Under the pieces are notes generated by a model that worked only from the letters and a program-made list of their open reading frames with translations, had not been told where the DNA came from and ran no database searches. Shown here in pieces: positions 9,488-18,973 of a stretch of 63,967 nucleotides of DNA (the stretch's first letter is position 1; each line of letters opens with the position of its first letter). Origin of the DNA: Deltaproteobacteria bacterium (GTDB taxonomy: Bacteria > Desulfobacterota > Syntrophobacteria > Syntrophobacterales > Syntrophobacteraceae); NCBI GenBank assembly GCA_021777755.1, contig JAJYDE010000020.1, positions 1 to 63,967 on the forward strand, in the 5' to 3' direction. The translations under genes were made by a program, and so were the position numbers.

Positions 9488-12154
9488 TCAGTTATTACTT
9501 CCAGATGCCGAACAACTCGTAGAAGTTCCGCCGTTTTCCCCCTGGCAGGTCCAGTCCCACGGCCCGGTTCCGCTAACTTGGGAAGCTATGCCGTATTTGC
9601 AAAGATTGGCCGTCGGGGCCGAGCTGTAGATCTTTCCGTTTGCAGTCCCGCAGACACCGTTTACCAGGATGTTTGCCGAGCAGTTCGCCGTGACGCCGCC
9701 GTTTGAACCCGCGCAGGTCCAACTCCACGGCCCGGTCCCGGTCAGCCGGGAGGGCTTGCCGGTGCCGCAAAGGTTTGATCGGGGGGCTCTGGGAAAACTC
9801 TGCCCGCCGGCGGAACCGCACGTGCCGTTAACCTCCAGGTTGGCCGAGCAGCGCGCGGAAGTTCCTCCGTTGGACCCGGCGCAGGTCCATCTCCATGGTC
9901 CTTTCCCGGTAGTTGAAGAAGCATTGCCGCTGTTGCAAAGGTTAACAGTCGGTTGAGTGAAGAAATCGGCCTTGTTGGCCGAGCCGCAAGTCCCGTTTAT
10001 CTTGAGTTTGGCCGAGCAGCTTGCATTGGCTCCGCCGTAGGTTCCCGCACAGCTCCAGTACCATGGTCCGGACCCTGTAGTCGCGGAAGGGGAGCCGGCC
10101 CTGCACAGGTTGGCTGTCGGGACGGCAAGGAAGGGCTTCCCGTTCGAGGTGCCGCAAAGGCCGTTTACTTCAAGGTTGGCCGAACAACTCACCGTGGCGC
10201 CGCCGAGTCCCGCGCAGGTCCAGGACCACGGACCTCTTCCGCTAATCCGGGAGGCCTTCCCGACCTGGCACAGATTTGCGGTTGGGACCTTGAAAAACCC
10301 CTGCCCGTTGGAAGCACCGCAGACAGCGGCCTCCGAGGGGTTGAGGGCCGCAAGGAGAGCCGTGGCATAGACCGAGCCAAGACCCGTTACCGGGTCAAAA
10401 CCGCTGGTGCAGGAAAATCCGGGCAAGGAAGTCCCGTAGCCGTTGTTGCCCGAGGTGATATCGTTAAAAACAGTGGCTGATGAACTCGCGGTGCCGTATT
10501 GTGCGTTGCCGAGTTGATAAAAAATCGTGTTTGCGTTTCCCTGGGATTGCCCGCCCAAGCTTTGTTCGACCAAAGCCATGATGCCGGCAAAAGCGGGCGA
10601 GGCGCAGGAAGTCCCGCCGAAAAGATAAAACCCGTTTGATCCGGGTGCGCATGGGCCGGCGGAATCGTCACAGGTGTAGACCCGGTAGCCGACGCTGTTG
10701 GGGTCCGAATTGAGCGAAACGTCGGGAATGTAGCGCCGGTTGTCGGAGGGAACTCCCGGGCTTACCTGCCAGGCCGGTTTGGGGTAAATCGAGGATGCGC
10801 CGCCTCCCGAAGCCGAACCGTCGTCCGAATTCCAGGCCACCTCGGGGAGTGTGGGTATGGAGGTCAAAACCGAAACCCCGTTGGCCTTGTTGGTCGAACT
10901 CCAGTATTGGGGGGAACTACTTAGTGAAGTCCCGCCCACAGCCACATTGTATGGGGTTGAGGCCAGTCCGTTCACCGTCGGCGAGTTGATGTCACTGCAG
11001 GCGTAGGCGCCATAGTCTCCCGAGGCGACGAAAACCGTTATGCCTTCGGCAGCCGCCTGTTCCCACAAGCCCGAATAGAAGCTGTCTTCCGATGTGTTCT
11101 CCGGTTCGCAGAACTGATAGCTGACGCTCATTATCGGTGCGAGTTTGTTATCGACGACGTACTGGGCCGACGTATCGATCCCTCCGTCATTAATCGCCGC
11201 GGTGACAAAATCGATAGTGGCTCCGGGGGCGACCGCACCAGCCCATTCGACGTCGAGATCGCTTTCTTCGCCATCCCCGCCGCCTTCATCGTAGGGGGTG
11301 TTTGGCCCTGCCACCATGACGTTGGGGGCGTTTGGGGGAAGGCCGAAGGTGGAGCGGAAAGTGGCCCAGGCAGAGGTATTGGCGGGGGCCTGGCCAACGA
11401 TGGCGATGGTTTCTCCCTGGCCGTTGTAGCCCATGCTGTTGTAGATCGGGTTGAGATCGTAGATGGCCGCGAAGTCGCCCGGCGATAGAGAATAGCTGCC
11501 GCCCTCGGTATAGGCGGGTATCGCTCCACCCACTGAAAGCGGCAGGCCCTTGCTGTGGGTCGGTTTGTGCGGAAAATTGGTAAGCGATACCGGCCCGACC
11601 ACCAGGTCGGCCAGTTCGCTCGGAATTGAGGGATCCACCGAATTGGCGTGGCGCAAATGTCCGTTGACACGGTAGTCGTGCATATGGGCCTCGAAGGCCC
11701 TGTCAACCTGGGCCGCGGTACCCGAGAAATTGATCATGGTCCCGCTTTTGGAAACCGAATCGATAGTAAAGCCGCAGGCAAGGAGCCAGTTTTTCACGAT
11801 GGCCATCTGTGCGGGGCTTTGTCCGAATCTGCGTCCGAATTCATCGGGACTCAGCCATTTATGAAAATTCGAAGAAGAAGGATCCTGCTGCTCGCGAACA
11901 AGCCTGTCGAGCTGCGCCTGTTTGCCGGGCTCGGTTTTAAGAAGCAGGATCATCCGATTCATGGGCAGCGAAGGGTCCGAGGGCCCCTGGTCGAACCGGG
12001 GCTTGGCACGGGGATTCACGTTGCCGTGGAGAATAACCCTGGTCTCATTCATGGCGGGACCGGCGCCGGCAAGGACGGGTTTTATTCCAAAAAGTGTGCA
12101 GACCATTAACACGACTGCGAGAACAAGGGCAAAGAAGGTAGATTTTCTTGTCAT
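9488..12154 (-). CDS. Secreted sedolisin (S53, pro-kumamolisin) protease with five C-terminal Cys-rich repeats
   Basis: An 888-residue exported serine-carboxyl peptidase. The ATG at 12154 is chosen because GGAG lies 9 bases upstream and a clear signal peptide follows (hydrophobic stretch FFALVLAVVLMVCTLFG). A pro-kumamolisin activation domain covers about 35-190 (KWLSPDEFGRRFG). The catalytic domain has the Glu/Asp pair in GEESDLDVEW, the nucleophile in GGTSCASPAFAG, and a calcium-site-like VFNDITSG followed by GFDPVTGLGS. From residue 612 to the end there are five copies of a ~52-residue repeat with conserved Cys, NLC, GPWxWTC and CSA. The family acts at acidic pH outside the cell; the repeats probably bind a surface or substrate (inference). 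Confidence 0.9.
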   Translation of the reverse strand: MTRKSTFFALVLAVVLMVCTLFGIKPVLAGAGPAMNETRVILHGNVNPRAKPRFDQGPSDPSLPMNRMILLLKTEPGKQAQLDRLVREQQDPSSSNFHKWLSPDEFGRRFGQSPAQMAIVKNWLLACGFTIDSVSKSGTMINFSGTAAQVDRAFEAHMHDYRVNGHLRHANSVDPSIPSELADLVVGPVSLTNFPHKPTHSKGLPLSVGGAIPAYTEGGSYSLSPGDFAAIYDLNPIYNSMGYNGQGETIAIVGQAPANTSAWATFRSTFGLPPNAPNVMVAGPNTPYDEGGGDGEESDLDVEWAGAVAPGATIDFVTAAINDGGIDTSAQYVVDNKLAPIMSVSYQFCEPENTSEDSFYSGLWEQAAAEGITVFVASGDYGAYACSDINSPTVNGLASTPYNVAVGGTSLSSSPQYWSSTNKANGVSVLTSIPTLPEVAWNSDDGSASGGGASSIYPKPAWQVSPGVPSDNRRYIPDVSLNSDPNSVGYRVYTCDDSAGPCAPGSNGFYLFGGTSCASPAFAGIMALVEQSLGGQSQGNANTIFYQLGNAQYGTASSSATVFNDITSGNNGYGTSLPGFSCTSGFDPVTGLGSVYATALLAALNPSEAAVCGASNGQGFFKVPTANLCQVGKASRISGRGPWSWTCAGLGGATVSCSANLEVNGLCGTSNGKPFLAVPTANLCRAGSPSATTGSGPWYWSCAGTYGGANASCSAKLKINGTCGSANKADFFTQPTVNLCNSGNASSTTGKGPWRWTCAGSNGGTSARCSANLEVNGTCGSAGGQSFPRAPRSNLCGTGKPSRLTGTGPWSWTCAGSNGGVTANCSANILVNGVCGTANGKIYSSAPTANLCKYGIASQVSGTGPWDWTCQGENGGTSTSCSASGSNN
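9491..10321 (-). repeat. Five tandem ~165-bp coding repeats (Cys/Gly/Trp-rich module)
   Basis: Each repeat encodes CG-x3-G at the start, PTxNLC near the middle, GxGPWxWTCxG and a final CSAxL with a short linker such as EVNGT. The copies are diverged enough to be old, but all four main Cys positions are kept in each copy, suggesting two disulfides per module. They form the C-terminal third of the sedolisin. Confidence 0.85.
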
Positions 12155-12552
12155 GGCTGATGACTCCGCAGATTTGGTGCAGCAGTGGCTATCCATGGAA
12201 ATAATCAACCATTATAGGCAAAGCGAAGGCTTTGACAAGCCGATATTTGCTATTCGCGAAGAGATTTGTTCTCCGCCACGGTCTCTGCCCGCCGTTCCGA
12301 AAGGAGCGCTCCATGAATGAGTGGGGCTGCCTCCCCTCGCGAGTGACCATGACGCCCCGGATGTTTGCTCGATTTCTTTAGTCGGCCCCGGAGTTGGCCA
12401 CGGGCGAAGAACTTGCGATTACTTTCGCAGCGTTGCCGCTCGAAACGAAGTGGTAATGCGGGGTCCCCGAGCCAAGGACGCTGAGGGTGCGAAGGAAGGA
12501 CGCAGCCCCGATTCCGTTCACGCCACCGCAGGCGCCTGAGCACATCACCAAA
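12155..12552. other. Intergenic region without a supported gene
   Basis: The segment separates the sedolisin start from the end of the small acidic-protein gene. It holds the sedolisin promoter on the minus strand. Open frames here lack domains and have Arg/Pro-rich shadow-like composition. I see no clear terminator, repeat or RNA. Confidence 0.4.
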
Positions 12553-12831
12553 TCAGAAAAGATAGCTCGCCAGGTCCTTCATCGCCTTGGAGATATCCTC
12601 GATCGCCTCGTGCATCCCTTCACCGTAAGAGGAGCTCTCCGGTGTTCCTTCCTCCTCTATCCTGCCTTGAACCTCAGACTTGAGTTTTTTCAATTTTTGG
12701 GCATGTTCGGCAAGTTGCAGTCGTCGCTCTTCTTCCATATATTCCAGGATCTCCGGATCGGTTTGCTTGAGCAGATCATCGGCCTCGGCCATTATCTGTT
12801 CTATATCCTGCTGGTTGAAAGTCTTTTTCAT
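12553..12831 (-). CDS. Small acidic coiled-coil protein of unknown function
   Basis: A 92-residue protein rich in Glu, Lys and Leu with a predicted helical and coiled-coil character (QLAEHAQKLKKLKSEVQGR). A GGCGGAAAGG ribosome binding site precedes the ATG. It has no Cys, signal peptide or membrane segment. It lies downstream of the HpnP-like gene on the same strand, 138 bases away, so co-transcription is possible. I do not recognise the family. Confidence 0.6.
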   Translation of the reverse strand: MKKTFNQQDIEQIMAEADDLLKQTDPEILEYMEEERRLQLAEHAQKLKKLKSEVQGRIEEEGTPESSSYGEGMHEAIEDISKAMKDLASYLF

Positions 12832-12969
12832 GATAGGCCTTTCCGCCGGATTACCGGTCTTCGTTCAACGCAACATAAGGATCAGAGGCTCAACGGTCTC
12901 TACCGACTTCTTTCAGCCTGCCGGAGCCCTTCGCACTTGGAACCGGACCCGCCGCGAAGCGGATCGCTT

Positions 12970-14457
12970 TCATCGATCCAGGAATATGTACTTCTCGCAT
13001 ATCTTCCGGTAGTGATGACCATATATCGCCAGGGTGAACGCCAAGGACAGCAGCTTGGGCCTGCGGATCAGGGTCCAGAACAGCAGATACCAGTAACTGA
13101 GACGTTCTTTTCCCCAAACGCCCAACCAAAAGCCCGACCGGAAGACCGCGAGGCAACGCTGGACATCCGCGGGGCTTCTTACTTCAGGCGCCTTCAGCTC
13201 TTTGAGAAACGTCCTTGCCCGCCGGTAGAACATCTTGGGAGAGTAGATCTGTTTCATGACCGATCGGTATCCCTCCAAGAGCCTGTCCAGCCCCATTTTG
13301 GGGATGATATTGGTCGTTCCGTCAACGTTATCGCCGGAGAAGGCGCCAACCACCCGGTTTTCCCTTTGCAGTCGGTCGAATAGCCGTGTTCCCGGGGGAG
13401 CCTGGAGGAGTCCGACCATTGCTGTCACAATTCCGCTTTTCTTTATGAAATCGATCTGCCGCTGGAAGGTGGCGTGCGAATCGCTGTCGAAGCCGAGGAT
13501 AAAACCGCCCATTACCTCCAACCCGGCATGCTGGATATTTTTGACGCTTCGAAGAAGGTCCCGGTTTTTGTTCTGGGTTTTATGACACTCCGTCAAGCTT
13601 GCCTCATCGGGGGATTCAATGCCGATGAAGACGGAATCGAAGCCGGCCTTGTACATCAGGTCCAAAAGCTCCGGGTCATCGGCCAGATCGATGGAAGCTT
13701 CCGTAAAAAAGGCGCATCCCTTTTTGTCTTTTCGCCAGTCGATCAAGGCGGGCAGCAACCGGGTTTTAAGGTATTGCTTATTCCCGATAAAATTGTCGTC
13801 GACGAAAAAGATGCTGTTCCGCCACCCCGCGTTATAAACACTGTCCAGTTCCGCGATCACCTGTCGGGGCGTTTTCAAGCGAGGTCGATGGCCAAAAAGA
13901 ACCGTCACGTTACAGAATTCGCAGTTGAACGGACATCCTCTGGAAAACTGAATACTCATGGAGGCGTATCGTTTCATGGGTACCAAATCCCAGGAAGGAA
14001 CGGGGGTGTGACCAAGATCGCAAAAAACGGAGGCCCTGTAGACCTTTCGGGGATGCCCGTTTTGAAGGTCCTCCAGGAAAGAGGGCAAGGTGATTTCGGC
14101 CTCATCGAGGACAAGATGATCAACCTCTTCAAACTCGTCTGGCACCGCGGTGAAGAGCGGTCCGCCCGCGACGATCTTCAGCCCCTTCGCCCTGCAGCGG
14201 GCGATGATTTGCTTCGCGGATTCCCGCTGAACCGCCATGCCGCCGATAAAGACCATGTCCGCCCATGAAAGGTCGTTATCCGTAAGGGCGTCCACATTAA
14301 CGTCAACGAGCCGCCTGTGCCATTCTTGCGGCAACAGGCCCGCAACGGTCAACAGCCCGAGAGGCGGGAAGGCGGCTTTTTTTCCGATGAACCTTAAGGC
14401 GTACCTGAAAGACCAAAACGTATCAGGAAATCCCGGGTAAATGAGAAGAACTTTCAT
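12970..14457 (-). CDS. B12-binding radical SAM protein, HpnP-like (DUF4070 family)
   Basis: A 495-residue protein. The ATG at 14457 is set by an AAGGAG box about 10 bases upstream. Residues 1-150 form a cobalamin-binding domain (LLIYPGFPDTFWSF, KKAAFPPLGLLTVAGLLP). The radical SAM cluster motif CPFNCEFC follows, with SRG before it and a TIM-barrel segment (FTEASIDLADDPELL, GGFILGFDSD). The C-terminal 130 residues match the DUF4070-type tail. The closest family I recall is the hopanoid C-2 methylase HpnP and related uncharacterised methyltransferases. Hopanoid methylation is possible but no hopanoid gene is nearby, so the substrate is open. Confidence 0.75.
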   Translation of the reverse strand: MKVLLIYPGFPDTFWSFRYALRFIGKKAAFPPLGLLTVAGLLPQEWHRRLVDVNVDALTDNDLSWADMVFIGGMAVQRESAKQIIARCRAKGLKIVAGGPLFTAVPDEFEEVDHLVLDEAEITLPSFLEDLQNGHPRKVYRASVFCDLGHTPVPSWDLVPMKRYASMSIQFSRGCPFNCEFCNVTVLFGHRPRLKTPRQVIAELDSVYNAGWRNSIFFVDDNFIGNKQYLKTRLLPALIDWRKDKKGCAFFTEASIDLADDPELLDLMYKAGFDSVFIGIESPDEASLTECHKTQNKNRDLLRSVKNIQHAGLEVMGGFILGFDSDSHATFQRQIDFIKKSGIVTAMVGLLQAPPGTRLFDRLQRENRVVGAFSGDNVDGTTNIIPKMGLDRLLEGYRSVMKQIYSPKMFYRRARTFLKELKAPEVRSPADVQRCLAVFRSGFWLGVWGKERLSYWYLLFWTLIRRPKLLSLAFTLAIYGHHYRKICEKYIFLDR

Positions 14458-14520
14458 ATCACGATACTCCTTATGGCTTTCGTCGTCAGTCACCGCCCCG
14501 CCAAACCCGCAATCACCACC

Positions 14521-14943
14521 TCACGGGATGGGCTGATCACGCTCGGCTCGCGGTTTTGCGCCCTCATCTCGCACACATTGCATCGGCTTTAACGCCTTGT
14601 TTACTGAACAAAGCAGGCCTTCCTGTCTTAGCGGTTTGGTGAGGTAATCGGCAGCCTGCATCCGAGAACTGACCGTAATCGTTTCAGCACTGGGATAGGC
14701 GGTCATGATGATCACGCGGGTTTTGATTTCTCTGCGGGCCACCTCCTCCAAAATGTCTATTCCCCAACCATCCTCCAGACATATATCCGCGAATATCACA
14801 TCAAATTCGGTCTCATCCATCCTTGCCAGGGCTTCGGGGTAAGTTCCGGCAGTCGCCACGTTATGTCCTTCGGCTTCGAGGAATCTATGAAAGCTGAATC
14901 TGATACTCTCTTCATCGTCTATTACAAGTATGTTTGCCTTCAT
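14521..14943 (-). CDS. Single-domain response regulator (receiver only)
   Basis: A 140-residue CheY-like receiver. The acidic pocket is in VIDDEES, the phospho-acceptor Asp in VIFADICLEDG, the switch residue in MTAYPS and the conserved Lys in TKPL. No output domain follows. Its first 75 residues closely parallel the receiver of the sigma-54 regulator 300 bases upstream (both have VIDDEESIRF and AEGH followed by VATA), so it looks like a duplicated receiver. The ATG at 14943 follows an AGGGAT box. It may act as a phosphate sink or shuttle for the neighbouring kinase. Confidence 0.85.
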   Translation of the reverse strand: MKANILVIDDEESIRFSFHRFLEAEGHNVATAGTYPEALARMDETEFDVIFADICLEDGWGIDILEEVARREIKTRVIIMTAYPSAETITVSSRMQAADYLTKPLRQEGLLCSVNKALKPMQCVRDEGAKPRAERDQPIP

Positions 14944-15206
14944 TCGTTTATCCCTGCGGATACTCCCTGTGCGCGAGGGGTTCGGCGCCATAGGCGATTT
15001 CCCCGGAAACGAAACGTCGACCGCCGCCGCTCACCTGTCACGACTGGCTGACGCGGTTGCCCCAAATTGCTCTTGATGATGGTTGGCGGGATCAAGATCT
15101 GTGCCGAACAGGCCGGCCATACCGCTCATCCCATATTGTGCCGGTATAACGGAAACTTAAGCATGAACGGAGAACACGCGGAAAGTGCACGCGGGCAAAA
15201 AAAGGT

Positions 15207-15234
15207 GTTGCATGCAACTGAAGCGTTGCATGAT
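15207..15234. promoter_or_regulatory. Palindromic operator candidate (GTTGCATGCAAC) upstream of the receiver gene
   Basis: A perfect 12-base palindrome GTTGCATGCAAC lies at 15207-15218. A half site GTTGCATG follows at 15225-15232, 18 bases later, in helical phase with it within two turns. The same core recurs at 18775-18786 and, with one mismatch, at 26973-26984. The site is 264 bases upstream of the receiver start, a distance typical of enhancer sites. Confidence 0.5.
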
Positions 15235-15255
15235 TTATGTGTCACAGGCAACAGT

Positions 15256-16965
15256 TCAACGCAGGGAATTATCTGTGGAGAGGTTGTATCTTTTCATTTT
15301 CCGATAGAGGGTTACGCGGTCTATCCCAAGCAGGCGGGCAGCTTTTACTTTGTTCCAGCCGGTCTTATCCAGGGCTTGAAGAATCGCCCGTGAATCGACT
15401 GCCTGTGAATCATCGGCAGAGCGGTGCTCGATTCGCGAAGCGCCCATGAACTCGGGCGGCAGATGGTCGAAGGTGACGATGTTGCCGCTGCAAAGGACGA
15501 AGGCGTGCTCCATGATATGTTCCAACTCTCTCACATTGCCTGGCCACTGATACTCCAGAAACGCTTTCATGACATCAGAGGATATCGCCTCGATGGTTTT
15601 CTTGAATTTGGCGTTGAACCCATTGCGAAAATGGTCAACCAGAAGAGGGATGTCTTCTCGCCTGTCCCTTAAGGGTGGCAGCTTTATCTCCACCACTTTC
15701 AACCGATAGTAGAGATCCTCTCTCAATTCGCCAAGGGCGACTTTTTCCAGGAGATTCTTGTTCGTTGCGGCGATCAGCCGAACATCGACTTTGACCGGAG
15801 CAGAGTTTCCCACTCGCTCAAATTGTTTTTCTTCAAGAACGCGCAAGAGTTTGAGTTGTATCATGGGCGAGATATCCCCCACCTCGTCCAGGAAGATAGT
15901 GCCGCCATTGGCTATGAGAAAGCGCCCCGCATTATCCCTGACAGCACCTGTAAACGCTCCCCTGACATGGCCGAAGAGCTCGCTTTCAAGCAGATTTTCA
16001 GGCAAGGCCGAGCAGTTCACCTTTACCAGGGTTTTGTGGCTGCGCTCTCCGGCGCGGTGCAGTGCCGCGGCTACCAGTTCTTTACCCGTCCCGCTTTCGC
16101 CCGTGATAAGAACGGTAGTCTGGACGGCGGCCAAAGCCCTTATAAGAGAATAGACCTTTTGCATCGGCCCGCTTCTGCCCACGATGCTATGGAACTGCCG
16201 GTGCTCTGCGAGTTCGCTTTCAAGGTCGCTCACATGCGTATCATCCCTCAATACCATAACAACGCCCGAGAGGACGCCTTCAAGACCCATCAGGGGATAT
16301 GTTCGCACGGAAAGGACCCTCTTGGCACGATTGCGGGCAACACACTCGATGCGGTCCGCCCCGACAGGTTCTCCCGTCCCGATCGCATCCGCAAGAATCT
16401 CCGCCAGCCTTCCGCCGCACACCCCGGGCAGCGAGTCGAACGGCTTTCCGATGTCATCGCGGGAATACCCACACAGGGTCATGGCCGCCTCATTGAATTC
16501 GATCACAACCGATTCCCTGTCCACAGTGATGATGGCATCCCTTACACTCCTGAAGATAGCCTCCAGGTTGGTACGGTATTTTTCCTTTTCCTCACTTACG
16601 ACCTTATACTTCAAAGCGGTTCGGGCGGCATGCAGTAATGACTGCTGGTTGATGGGCTTGGGGATGTAGTCGAAGGCCCCCAGTCGGACAGCCTCGGCGG
16701 CAGTCTCGATACCGGGATCTCCGGTGATCATGATCACCGGAGAGTTGAGTCCTCTCACCTTGATCTCGCGCAAAATATCGATTCCCGTCCCATCCGCCAG
16801 GATGATGTCCGCGAATACCACATCAAAGCTCGTCCGGTTTATTTGGGCCAAAGCTTCGCCGCAGCTCTCAGCAGTCGCCACGATATGCCCCTCGGCACTG
16901 AGAAACCTTTCGAAGGTAAACCTGATCGATTCCTCATCATCAATTACAAGAATTCTCGCACCCAT
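15256..16965 (-). CDS. Sigma-54-dependent response regulator (receiver-PAS-AAA-Fis HTH)
   Basis: A 569-residue NtrC-family activator. The receiver covers about 1-118 (VIDDEES, DIILADG, Lys in PKP). A PAS domain covers about 130-245. The AAA+ domain covers about 265-490, with Walker A GESGTGKE, the sigma-54 contact loop GAFTGA and Walker B GGTIFLDEVGD. A Fis-type HTH is at the C-terminus (NKVKAARLLGIDRVTLYRKM). The ATG at 16965 has AAAGGGGGC upstream and lies inside the 3' end of the kinase gene, overlapping it by 26 bases, so the pair is translationally coupled. The PAS between receiver and AAA is less common and may add a ligand or redox input. It is the best candidate to bind the nearby palindromes (inference). 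Confidence 0.92.
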   Translation of the reverse strand: MGARILVIDDEESIRFTFERFLSAEGHIVATAESCGEALAQINRTSFDVVFADIILADGTGIDILREIKVRGLNSPVIMITGDPGIETAAEAVRLGAFDYIPKPINQQSLLHAARTALKYKVVSEEKEKYRTNLEAIFRSVRDAIITVDRESVVIEFNEAAMTLCGYSRDDIGKPFDSLPGVCGGRLAEILADAIGTGEPVGADRIECVARNRAKRVLSVRTYPLMGLEGVLSGVVMVLRDDTHVSDLESELAEHRQFHSIVGRSGPMQKVYSLIRALAAVQTTVLITGESGTGKELVAAALHRAGERSHKTLVKVNCSALPENLLESELFGHVRGAFTGAVRDNAGRFLIANGGTIFLDEVGDISPMIQLKLLRVLEEKQFERVGNSAPVKVDVRLIAATNKNLLEKVALGELREDLYYRLKVVEIKLPPLRDRREDIPLLVDHFRNGFNAKFKKTIEAISSDVMKAFLEYQWPGNVRELEHIMEHAFVLCSGNIVTFDHLPPEFMGASRIEHRSADDSQAVDSRAILQALDKTGWNKVKAARLLGIDRVTLYRKMKRYNLSTDNSLR

Positions 16966-18694
16966 TGCGCCCCCTTTGGCCGCTTTGATTGGCCGGCAGA
17001 TCAATTACGACCCTGGTAAATTCCCCCTTGACACTCTCAAAGTTCAGGGTTCCGCCATGATCTTCGATGATTCTTTTTGTGATATTCAACCCGAGGCCGG
17101 TGCCTTTGCCGAAGGGCTTTGTCGAAAAGAAGGGCTTTGTAAGCATGGAGAGCTCATGGGCCGAAATTCCAACCCCCTGATCGTAGAAGACGATTCGCAC
17201 ATATGGGCGGCCGCTCCTGGTTGCCCGCTCGCAGCTTATCACAAAGCGCTTATCCTTATGCCTCCCGGGATATTTCTCGTTCAAGGCGTAGCGCGAGTTG
17301 TTTATGATATTTATAAAACACTGCTGGAGCTGCTGAAAATTGGCATGAACTTCCGGAAGGTCGCCGGGAAGCTCCATTCTCAGGTCGATGCCCTCTTTGC
17401 GGATTTGCGCCTGGGTCAGGACAATGGATTCTTCCAGAACCACGGGGACCGGCGTGGGCTTTTTTTCTTCCCGCCCATCCCGCGCGTAGGTGAGCAAAGT
17501 CTTTACGATTCGGCCGATACGCCCGCCTTCCTTGACAACACGCTCTCCGATGTCCTTGGCCATGCTCCCGGGGCCGCACTCATTTATCAGTATTTGACCA
17601 TAGTTTATGATGCCGGTGATGGGGTTGTTGATTTCATGGGCAACTCCGGCGGCCAACTCCCCCAGTGAGGCCAAATGGGCCGTGTGCATCGCTTCCGCCT
17701 GCATCTCCATTTTTTCGGTAATATCGCTCACCAGGAGGAGCACGCTGTTGACCGTGTCGGCCTCCCTTACGGGAAATGCCCTTACGTCGAGTACCGCCCC
17801 GTCATGGGTTAGGACCGCAACTTCCTTTTCAGCCGTTTTGAAACATCTTGATATCGGGCCACCCTCGTGTAAAACAGAACGATCCTTTAATAATTTGGAG
17901 CAGTAATGCCCTGCCGCATCCGATGCCGAATCGTTCAGCTCCAGGGTGTTTTCGCGGTTTGTCCACAAGACTTCCAGCCCGGGAGAAAGCAGGATCAAAG
18001 TGTCGCTGATGGCATTGAGAAGAGTGTGGAACTCCTGCGAGAGTTTTCTAAACTTCGCTTCATTCTCACTGAGTTCGGCCGTGCGTTCCTCCACCCTTCT
18101 TTCCAACTCGTTCTGAGCCCTGGCGAGTTCCTCTTCGGCCTCCTTTCGGATGGATATATCCGTTACGGAAGTCCTGCAAGACTCGGTGCCATCGGCATCC
18201 ACCACTCGGATACTATCCAATTGGACATAACGTTGCGGGCCGTCCTGTCTTTGCAATCTCAGTTCGCAGCTCAGCCGTTCGTCGGTTCTAAGAACCTGGT
18301 CGAAGTGCGACCGCATCCTGGCTCTATCAGGGGCCGTTGCGTAGAGCCAAAAAGGAGTCTTGATCAGGCGCCCTCTTTCAATACCGAGCTGTCCGGCGAA
18401 GGTGAGGTTGGCTTCCACGATGACACCCCCACTATCCGAAGTAACGTAGCCGACCGGCGCAAAGTCATATAAGTTGGAATATTTTGCAAGCGATTCGGCG
18501 AGTTGCTCCTGGGTCTCGCGCAACTGTTCATTTTGCATCTCCAACTCGATCCGGTGAACTTGCAACTCGTGAGCCAGTTCCCGCTCCTGTTCGGGTAGCG
18601 GGGGGGCGATGGGGGTTGCGTCTTCCCTGCCGCGCCGCTCTGCGAGCCGGCGCAACCTGGCGGTTTTATCCTCTACGGATTTGCGTTCAGTCAT
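16940..18694 (-). CDS. PAS-PAS sensor histidine kinase, cytoplasmic
   Basis: A 584-residue kinase without membrane segments. An N-terminal helical segment carries HELQVHRIELEMQNEQLR, then a PAS domain (LYDFAPVGY), a coiled coil, a second PAS, the H-box GVAHEINNP (phospho-His), the N-box IINNSRYAL and G boxes DQGVGIS and GKGTGLGL. It is partner to the overlapping sigma-54 regulator. The start ATG follows GAGGG. The same N-terminal module occurs in the kinase at 21.7-23.0 kb, pointing to duplication. Sensing is probably of an internal signal. Confidence 0.92.
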   Translation of the reverse strand: MTERKSVEDKTARLRRLAERRGREDATPIAPPLPEQERELAHELQVHRIELEMQNEQLRETQEQLAESLAKYSNLYDFAPVGYVTSDSGGVIVEANLTFAGQLGIERGRLIKTPFWLYATAPDRARMRSHFDQVLRTDERLSCELRLQRQDGPQRYVQLDSIRVVDADGTESCRTSVTDISIRKEAEEELARAQNELERRVEERTAELSENEAKFRKLSQEFHTLLNAISDTLILLSPGLEVLWTNRENTLELNDSASDAAGHYCSKLLKDRSVLHEGGPISRCFKTAEKEVAVLTHDGAVLDVRAFPVREADTVNSVLLLVSDITEKMEMQAEAMHTAHLASLGELAAGVAHEINNPITGIINYGQILINECGPGSMAKDIGERVVKEGGRIGRIVKTLLTYARDGREEKKPTPVPVVLEESIVLTQAQIRKEGIDLRMELPGDLPEVHANFQQLQQCFINIINNSRYALNEKYPGRHKDKRFVISCERATRSGRPYVRIVFYDQGVGISAHELSMLTKPFFSTKPFGKGTGLGLNITKRIIEDHGGTLNFESVKGEFTRVVIDLPANQSGQRGRNGCENSCN

Positions 18695-18762
18695 ACTTGA
18701 ACCCTCGGTTCAACCCTGTCGGAGTTGCTTTATCGAAGTGTAACATACGCCGTCAAACGCAA

Positions 18763-18786
18763 CGCAACAATTGTGTTGCGTGCAAC
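18763..18786. promoter_or_regulatory. Overlapping palindromes between kinase operon and ftsH
   Basis: CGCAACA-ATTG-TGTTGCG (18763-18780) is a perfect 7-base inverted repeat with a 4-base spacer. It overlaps a second palindrome, GTTGCGTGCAAC (18775-18786). Both architectures reappear together at 26973-27014. The site lies 69 bases upstream of the kinase start and 360 bases upstream of ftsH on the other strand, so it could control either or both. Confidence 0.55.
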
Positions 18787-18973
18787 ATTTTTCCCCGGGA
18801 CGTCACACTCCCGGAGGGCGCCCCCCTTGCCCCAAGCAGCCGGAATCATGTGCTAAAAGCAACATCCGATCGATCTCTCCGGGCCGGGCACAGACCTTGC
18901 TCAAAATAGCCATGCGGGAGTCGAATTTAACCGGCCTGGCAGATGCTTTTCCAACAGAAAGAAAGGAACAAAG

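Noticed and set aside
12250-12543. 97-codon Arg-rich frame on the minus strand
   Set aside because: No domain, no ribosome binding site, and codon pattern unlike the neighbours; treated as a chance frame.
18933-18948. TGGCAGATGCTTTTCC as a -24/-12 promoter for ftsH
   Set aside because: The -24 box is partial and the essential GC of the -12 box is TC, so it is too weak to call.
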